Assembly: GCA_036522495.1 (NCBI GenBank)
Contig: DATDFS010000033.1
Span: 1-9,952 of the forward strand
Reading direction: 5' to 3'
Length of the DNA: 9,952 nucleotides
Source of the DNA: Nitrososphaera_A sp036522495
GTDB taxonomy: Archaea > Thermoproteota > Nitrososphaeria > Nitrososphaerales > Nitrososphaeraceae
Part shown: piece by piece, positions 6,252 through 9,952 of the stretch
Layout of the letters: every line of letters begins with the position of its first letter
How positions within the stretch are numbered: the first letter of the stretch is position 1
Notes under the pieces: generated by a model
What the model was told of the DNA's origin: nothing
Databases searched by the model: none
Seen by the model: only the letters and a program-made list of their open reading frames with translations
Program-made: the position numbers and the translations under genes

Positions 6252-6995
6252 ATGCGATACTACATTAAATGTAAGCTAAATCCTGAAGGAAAGCAAAGAT
6301 TAGCTGATTCTATAGAGTCTGGTTCTATGGCACGAGGTAAAATATTCTATGAAGGTATGCAGACAGCATTAAGGGAGGGAACCATAGATCAGAATGATAT
6401 AGTACATTTTGTTGAAGTATGTTACTGCCTAGAAGGTGGATTGTATCCTATGGCTATGGAGATTCCAGTTTTGAAAAAATATTTCGATGATATTATTGAG
6501 GTTAAAGATGCGCGATTAAGAGACCAATGTACAATGGAATGTGAGTTTTGTGATTGTACACGGAACATAAAGCTGCCAGGAAAATCATTGGTCAATGAAT
6601 TGAATAGCAAAAAAGCTGGAGAAATAAGAGGAGAGGATAATAACAACGAAGAAGGTAGAAATCATAATAATTTAATAGATATAGGTAGGATACGACTTAA
6701 TAGAAAGAAGCAGAAGGAAGGTATAGACGGTTTGAAAAGTGTGTCTACAAGTAATGGCAGTGGTAATAGCAATAAAATAAAACCAGTATTTGCGGAAGCC
6801 GCTATCTCTGGTCTTTTTGCAATCTTCTACGATGGCGTTGATTACTTTAGAATAAAAAATATTTCAGATAATGAAGAATCTCGACAGCTATTGTATGATA
6901 TGGGATTTGGGCAAGTTTATAGTGATCTTGAATCTATGAAGATGACAGCACTAGGTTCGCTTGCGAAAAGTGACAAGCGTTCTAACGTAGTTTGA
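6252..6995 (+). CDS. Conserved thaumarchaeal hypothetical protein with a Cys cluster
   Basis: I recognise the N-terminal half as a protein conserved in ammonia-oxidising archaea but know no function for it. Residues 1-115 look like a compact domain with MARGKIFYEGMQ, VHFVEVCYCLEGGLYPM (C57, C59) and CTMECEFCDC. The last places C93, C97, C100 and C102 as C-x3-C-x2-C-x-C, a likely metal or Fe-S site. Residues 116-175 are a polar, low-complexity linker (Asn, Lys, Glu, Gly, Ser). Residues 177-236 form a second small domain (PVFAEAAISGLFAIFYDGVD). No signal peptide or membrane segment is visible. The ATG start has an AATAAATT stretch 18-25 bases upstream, compatible with a leaderless mRNA. It lies between the COG1237 hydrolase and the secreted DUF7482-like protein, with gaps of 164 and 114 bases. 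Confidence 0.85.
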   Translation: MRYYIKCKLNPEGKQRLADSIESGSMARGKIFYEGMQTALREGTIDQNDIVHFVEVCYCLEGGLYPMAMEIPVLKKYFDDIIEVKDARLRDQCTMECEFCDCTRNIKLPGKSLVNELNSKKAGEIRGEDNNNEEGRNHNNLIDIGRIRLNRKKQKEGIDGLKSVSTSNGSGNSNKIKPVFAEAAISGLFAIFYDGVDYFRIKNISDNEESRQLLYDMGFGQVYSDLESMKMTALGSLAKSDKRSNVV

Positions 6996-7076
6996 TAACA
7001 ATACATAGAATACCGATGGCGTGTCCAAATAGAATATCATTGCCTTTCATGATCATAGCATCTTACAAGGGAACTT

Positions 7077-7086
7077 CATATATAAC
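7077..7086 (+). promoter_or_regulatory. TATA box of the DUF7482-like gene
   Basis: CATATATAAC is centred about 28 bases before the ATG at 7110, a near-ideal archaeal box A for leaderless transcription. It also selects the ATG at 7110 over an out-of-frame ATG at 7102. Confidence 0.5.
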
Positions 7087-7109
7087 TATCCATAAGATAT
7101 TATGTTAGT

Positions 7110-7730
7110 ATGAATGTCAAAGTCAAGACTCCAAAAGTGTATAGTCTCCTATCTACAGTCATAATAATTACTTTCGCCGTACTAGGATCACAGCTGATGT
7201 TCCAGCAGCAGATTAGAGCCCAGCAGCAACAACAGCAACAACAACAAACAAACAATGTTCCCTCTACCGCACCAGCTCCTTCTTCTAACAATAAGGCTCC
7301 ATCAAGCTCAGTATCGATACCATTGTCAAAAGGATATGTAAATGGAAAAATAGCATTCTTCATAGCAACTGATGCGTCAGATAATCAGGTTGCTAAATCT
7401 ATAACAAATACTACCGGCTTCAAGATAAATTTCGCCCCTAATTTAGCATTGACTTCAGACTCTTCTCGTCAGCAAGGTTATGACTTTGTTAACGGCATTA
7501 GGACGAGCGGATCTCCTATGGGATTCCAGCTAGGTATTGCGAGTGCATTGCCAGGAGAAAAAGGATATAGTCCATTATATCAGCTGAACTTTGTAAAATG
7601 GAATACTAACTCCACCCCCAGAATATTGAAGTCTGTAGCTGAAGTAATGACTGCACAAAAGAATGGAGAACTAGACGTATCCAGGACAAATATTGTCATA
7701 AACAGTCCAGCGGTAATGATTAATAAGTAA
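7110..7730 (+). CDS. Secreted DUF7482-like protein with a polyglutamine run
   Basis: A 206-residue exported protein. Residues 1-37 have a basic start (KVKTPK), a hydrophobic core (LLSTVIIITFAVLG) and a probable cleavage after IRA. Nine consecutive Gln (38-46) and a Pro/Ser/Asn-rich linker to about residue 68 follow. The rest is a folded domain: IPLSKGYVNGKIAFFIATDA, TGFKINFAPNLA, GYDFVNGI, then ALPGEKGYSPLYQLNFVKWN and a C-terminal NIVINSPAVM. From memory this matches DUF7482, a domain of unknown function common in secreted archaeal proteins. In relatives I recall, the final strand ends in NCP, whereas here it is NSP, so a Cys that may matter (for metal binding, for example) is absent. The ATG is supported by a TATA box centred about 28 bases upstream. 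It probably acts outside the cytoplasmic membrane; its function is unknown. Confidence 0.85.
   Translation: MNVKVKTPKVYSLLSTVIIITFAVLGSQLMFQQQIRAQQQQQQQQQTNNVPSTAPAPSSNNKAPSSSVSIPLSKGYVNGKIAFFIATDASDNQVAKSITNTTGFKINFAPNLALTSDSSRQQGYDFVNGIRTSGSPMGFQLGIASALPGEKGYSPLYQLNFVKWNTNSTPRILKSVAEVMTAQKNGELDVSRTNIVINSPAVMINK
7221..7247 (+). repeat. CAG/CAA microsatellite encoding nine glutamines
   Basis: Nine mixed CAG and CAA codons in a row inside the DUF7482-like gene, just after the signal peptide. The run is a candidate for length variation by slippage. The sequence continues as ACAAACAAACAA beyond the Gln codons. Confidence 0.8.
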
Positions 7731-8163
7731 TATAGATAATATAGCTGCTACCACAAGTAGTCTTCGATAGTTCCCGACTGCCACATAATAGATAGTCTCT
7801 GCGTTTTGGCTCTGGTAAGGTGTGAGGAAAGACAAAAGCGATACGATTATGCTCAATTAACTAGCACCTAATCGTCTTTTTCAAAGAAAGGTCTGGGTTG
7901 AACAAAACCAGACTTTAACATAAAACAGGCGAAGATACAGAATTAGTTATAAGCGACTACAAAGTCTAATACATAATAAATTATTTTAACCGTCCTCGCT
8001 GTATAAAATAAGGTATGATATCTCATATACTGATATAATAGCGGCCTTCATCATAACAAATAATCGACTCATTAGTAGACCTAACATACCGAGCTGAGAA
8101 TAAAGGCAGCGAAAGTTGATTGATTAGTTGTCATATGTCATATGTCTATACATAGATATGTAC
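7731..8163. other. Intergenic region with a hairpin, no convincing gene
   Basis: No recognisable gene. A minus frame at 7671-7856 (TTG start) has hydrophobic stretches but overlaps the DUF7482-like gene and was not accepted. The stretch holds the hairpin at 7887-7916 and a tandem GTCATAT repeat with two CATATG palindromes at 8130-8146. The convergent 58-codon gene ends at 8164. Confidence 0.4.
7887..7916 (+). terminator. Possible terminator-like hairpin downstream of the DUF7482-like gene
   Basis: AAAG-GTCTGG pairs with CCAGAC-TTT around an 11-base loop, with one bulged G. A run of five T precedes it (7876-7881 area). It lies about 160 bases after the stop, so a link to termination of that gene is only an inference; archaeal terminators often need only the T-rich tract. 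Confidence 0.3.
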
Positions 8164-8340
8164 TTAGTGTAAGTCATCTCTGGTATCACCATCTTTTTCT
8201 CCCAACGCATATGAAGGAGAATAATAATGCAAATCCATCCATTCGTCTTCAGTCATCCAATAGCTACAAAACCATTTTTTTAATTTTGAATTATAATCTC
8301 CATGTTCTGGCATGTATAAATAGAAGTTTGTTATCACCAT
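8164..8340 (-). CDS. Small hypothetical protein (58 residues)
   Basis: I do not recognise a family, but the minus frame from the ATG at 8340 reads like real protein. Its composition is rich in Trp, Tyr, Asp, Glu and His (WFCSYWMTEDEWMDLHYY), with three Trp within 13 residues, and it ends GDTRDDLH before TAA. An alternative start is Met10 (MPEHGDYNSKLKKW), which would remove the hydrophobic leader VITNFYLY. A TGA two codons before the ATG prevents a longer form. The opposite-strand frame over the same bases (8142-8378) has a less protein-like composition and I treat it as the shadow. No partner gene is visible. It could also be the surviving tail of a larger gene. Confidence 0.5.
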   Translation of the reverse strand: MVITNFYLYMPEHGDYNSKLKKWFCSYWMTEDEWMDLHYYSPSYALGEKDGDTRDDLH

Positions 8341-8508
8341 TATTCAACCTATCTGATTATCTATGGCTGGTGCAGTAGATATGATTGCAGTAGTATTATT
8401 ACGGCGGAGGTAATCATGCATACATCATCTTATATTTTCTAGACTTGAGTTTCAGAAACACATCAAAAGCAATCGGACCGTTTGGGGAAGCAGGAAGGAG
8501 CAGTAGAC

Positions 8509-8595
8509 ATGAAAATGGGTTCAGAGGTTCAATCAATCCTAAACGTCTTTACAGCTGTAAATGACTGTATGTATTTTAGACGAATAACAGTATAG
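8509..8595 (+). CDS. Possible 28-codon ORF with a ribosome-binding site
   Basis: GGAAGGAG (8493-8500) lies 8 bases before an ATG that opens a frame of 28 codons (MKMGSEVQSILNVFTAVNDC at the start). The same frame is open further upstream after a TGA. It ends 5 bases before the stop of the convergent DUF6659-like gene. No family is recognised, and it is short enough to be chance. Confidence 0.18.
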   Translation: MKMGSEVQSILNVFTAVNDCMYFRRITV

Positions 8596-8599
8596 AGAG

Positions 8600-8956
8600 C
8601 TAGAAAATATACTCTAATCTTTGAATTCTATCAATTAGAGCCGAATGATCACATTCTACCTCCGTTGTTACATACAGAAGATGCTTATCGTCTAGAGGCA
8701 TAGTGATACGTTTAATCTTTTCGTATTCTGCCAGCACATATTTTCCTTTTCCTATCTTTGGTTCAAGTCCACTGCGTGTTTTCCATGAATTCACAGCCAG
8801 TTCAAGTGATTTTTTACTTTCTTCTGGTGAAAGTAAGTTGTTTACACCTTCACGGTGCACCGAGCACATTATTTTACCATCATTATCGCATATAGTAACC
8901 AGCCTTATCTTTGGATCGATATTCATAATATCATTATAAATGCGCTTATAATCCAT
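8600..8956 (-). CDS. DUF6659-like protein
   Basis: A 118-residue soluble protein. I recognise the pattern of the DUF6659 family, which is present in many copies in Nitrososphaeria: an N-terminal helix (YKRIYNDIMNID), a strand pair (IRLVTICDNDGKIMCSVHRE), a helix (SPEESKKSLELAVNSWKTR), then YVLAEYEKIKRITMPLD, HLLYVTTEVE and a final helix (LIDRIQRLEYI). The alternating strands and helices look like a profilin/roadblock- or PAS-like alpha-beta sensor fold, which is inference only. The function is unknown. The ATG at 8956 has a CTTATTA stretch about 24-30 bases upstream, suiting a leaderless mRNA. A second AT-rich stretch (TTATAAATA) abuts the ATG. The gene stands alone between two intergenic regions. 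Confidence 0.85.
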   Translation of the reverse strand: MDYKRIYNDIMNIDPKIRLVTICDNDGKIMCSVHREGVNNLLSPEESKKSLELAVNSWKTRSGLEPKIGKGKYVLAEYEKIKRITMPLDDKHLLYVTTEVECDHSALIDRIQRLEYIF

Positions 8957-9301
8957 TATTTATAACAGAGTAGTGATTCTAATAAGATTTTTGGGTAACT
9001 TATTATCATATCAAGTATATACTTCGATTATAAGATATCTCAATAAGAGTAATTCTACCAAAACACCTTTACAGATCTGAGTGCTTCTGTCTGTAGACCC
9101 TTTTCCTTGCAACATTCCAGAGTAAACATGATTTAATCATCCAATACGTTACTCCATTGTTAATGTATAATCGTCCAGTAAATTCTTTTGTTCGGATATA
9201 ACAGAATACATAAAATCACTGAATACTTGTAAAAATTATAGTAACAAACAGGTAATAACAATCATTTTAATTCAAATATATGAGCGAAACGAAGGATTAA
9301 T
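8957..9301. other. Divergent intergenic region
   Basis: About 345 bases between the DUF6659-like gene (minus) and the secreted protein (plus). It contains the presumed promoters of both, including TATA-like boxes near 8980-8986 and 9274-9281. No open frame with protein-like composition or RNA gene was seen. Confidence 0.5.
9274..9281 (+). promoter_or_regulatory. TATA box of the secreted protein gene
   Basis: AAATATAT lies 21-28 bases before the GTG at 9302, the leaderless spacing. It favours the GTG over the internal ATG at 9332. Confidence 0.4.
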
Positions 9302-9946
9302 GTGAACCATACAGCTTCAACCATTATAGTAATGCTGAGTTTTAGCTTATTTCTTTTCGTTCATTTGGTAAATACTTCGACATATGCTCAACAGTCAGCA
9401 GCTTCAACAATAACACCACTTTCCAAATATCAGCAAGTACCACCAGGTAAGAACGTTGTAGTGTCTGGAATAATTACTGCTGATAACGCAGCAGCATCGC
9501 ATTGCCAACCATCTACCAACGAAAGTGGTGTAAAGCCATATCAAGCAACAACAGATACTGGTCCTGATAGAGCTGTAGATTATTTCAATTGGAAGTTTGT
9601 ACTCGCTTCTACAATAAAACAGGGATCAGACAATAAAGTTGCAGCCAAAGATACCTGCAGTAGTAATGGTGTTGTAGTTAGGGATACGCCCTCTAAACAA
9701 CAGCAGCAAAATACAGTCAAAACAAATAATGCAACGACAACTAAAAAGAATAATGCTGCTTCACAACCAGTGACATCAGTGACGAATGGCTATAATAAGT
9801 CCATAAAAAATAATAGTACAGGAACATCTGCATCAGCTTCTAGAATATTGGATTTGATTTATCTAGATAGTAGTAAGTTACCCGGTTACGCTGGTGATAC
9901 TAAATCAACTGCTCGCGGTGTACCATTCATTCTACCTTTCCCTTAA
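9302..9946 (+). CDS. Secreted Ser/Thr/Asn-rich protein, GTG start
   Basis: A complete 214-residue exported protein. Residues 1-30 are a signal peptide (IIVMLSFSLFLFVHLV, then TSTYAQQ with likely cleavage after YAQ). A more structured part follows to about residue 120, with VPPGKNVVVSGIITAD, PDRAVDYFNWKFVLAS, and two Cys (SHCQPS and DTCSSNG) that may form a disulfide. Residues about 130-180 are low-complexity (Gln, Asn, Thr, Lys, Ser) with several N-x-T/S sequons. The C-terminal end is again ordered (RILDLIYLDSSKLPGYAGD, ending in ILPFP). No family is recognised. The GTG at 9302 is chosen because a TATA-like box lies at the leaderless distance and the signal peptide then has a polar start. An ATG at codon 11 is the alternative. 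The protein is probably cell-surface or secreted. Confidence 0.8.
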   Translation: MNHTASTIIVMLSFSLFLFVHLVNTSTYAQQSAASTITPLSKYQQVPPGKNVVVSGIITADNAAASHCQPSTNESGVKPYQATTDTGPDRAVDYFNWKFVLASTIKQGSDNKVAAKDTCSSNGVVVRDTPSKQQQQNTVKTNNATTTKKNNAASQPVTSVTNGYNKSIKNNSTGTSASASRILDLIYLDSSKLPGYAGDTKSTARGVPFILPFP

Positions 9947-9952
9947 AATCAC

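Noticed and set aside
6525..6560. Radical-SAM enzyme assignment for the Cys-rich protein
   Set aside because: The C-x3-C-x2-C spacing fits, but the motif sits at residues 93-100 of a 247-residue protein with a long low-complexity linker and no sign of a barrel or SAM-binding motifs.
7100..7363. Minus-strand frame with a run of Cys
   Set aside because: The Cys run is just the antisense reading of the CAG/CAA repeat of the DUF7482-like gene.
7671..7856. Minus-strand 61-codon frame with hydrophobic stretches
   Set aside because: It starts only at TTG, overlaps 60 bases of the DUF7482-like gene end, and resembles nothing known.
8142..8378. Plus-strand 78-codon frame
   Set aside because: It lies antisense to the 58-codon minus frame, whose composition is much more protein-like; this frame has Ser/Leu/Asn-rich chance composition.
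1..9952. tRNA, rRNA, CRISPR array, transposon or defence system
   Set aside because: I looked for the T-arm sequence, regular direct repeats with spacers, and transposase or nuclease motifs and saw none.

Overview
The window looks like a chromosomal segment of a terrestrial ammonia-oxidising archaeon (Nitrososphaeria/Thaumarchaeota, most like Nitrososphaera or Nitrosocosmicus). The reasons are an AT-rich background, several lineage-typical proteins (a DUF6659-like protein, a DUF7482-like secreted protein, a conserved Cys-rich hypothetical, secreted Ser/Thr/Asn/Gln-rich proteins), and TATA-like boxes about 20-30 bases before start codons without Shine-Dalgarno sites, as expected for leaderless archaeal mRNAs. 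This assignment is by recognition only; no search was run.

Layout. Positions 1-970 (minus strand) hold the N-terminal part of a secreted low-complexity protein, a small membrane-anchored hypothetical and a 64-residue hypothetical. Positions 1000-2560 are a long AT-rich stretch with no convincing gene, but with a cluster of inverted repeats and a possible 49-codon ORF. Positions 2565-4616 are a scrapyard of broken genes around one intact foreign-looking gene: the C-terminal piece of a DUF2334-type polysaccharide deacetylase, an opposite-strand ORF remnant, a complete short-chain dehydrogenase/reductase (SDR; higher G+C and a bacterial-type Shine-Dalgarno), and a metallophosphoesterase gene wrecked by at least four frameshifts and lacking its 3' end. 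Positions 4659-5148 are intergenic with two clear inverted repeats.

Positions 5149-7730 carry three plus-strand genes: a COG1237-type metallo-beta-lactamase-fold hydrolase, a 247-residue hypothetical with a C-x3-C-x2-C-x-C cluster, and a secreted DUF7482-like protein with a polyglutamine run. Positions 7731-8599 are mostly non-coding, with a hairpin and a small minus-strand gene of 58 codons at 8164-8340 that is convincing by composition. Positions 8600-8956 (minus) hold the DUF6659-like protein, and 9302-9946 (plus) a secreted Ser/Thr/Asn-rich protein starting with GTG.

The genes do not form an obvious pathway or operon. The spacing of the plus-strand genes (about 110-165 bases, each with its own TATA-like box) suggests separate transcription units. 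I see no tRNA, rRNA, CRISPR array, transposase or defence system, and no evidence for a new multi-gene system. The most informative part is the decayed region around the acquired SDR gene.
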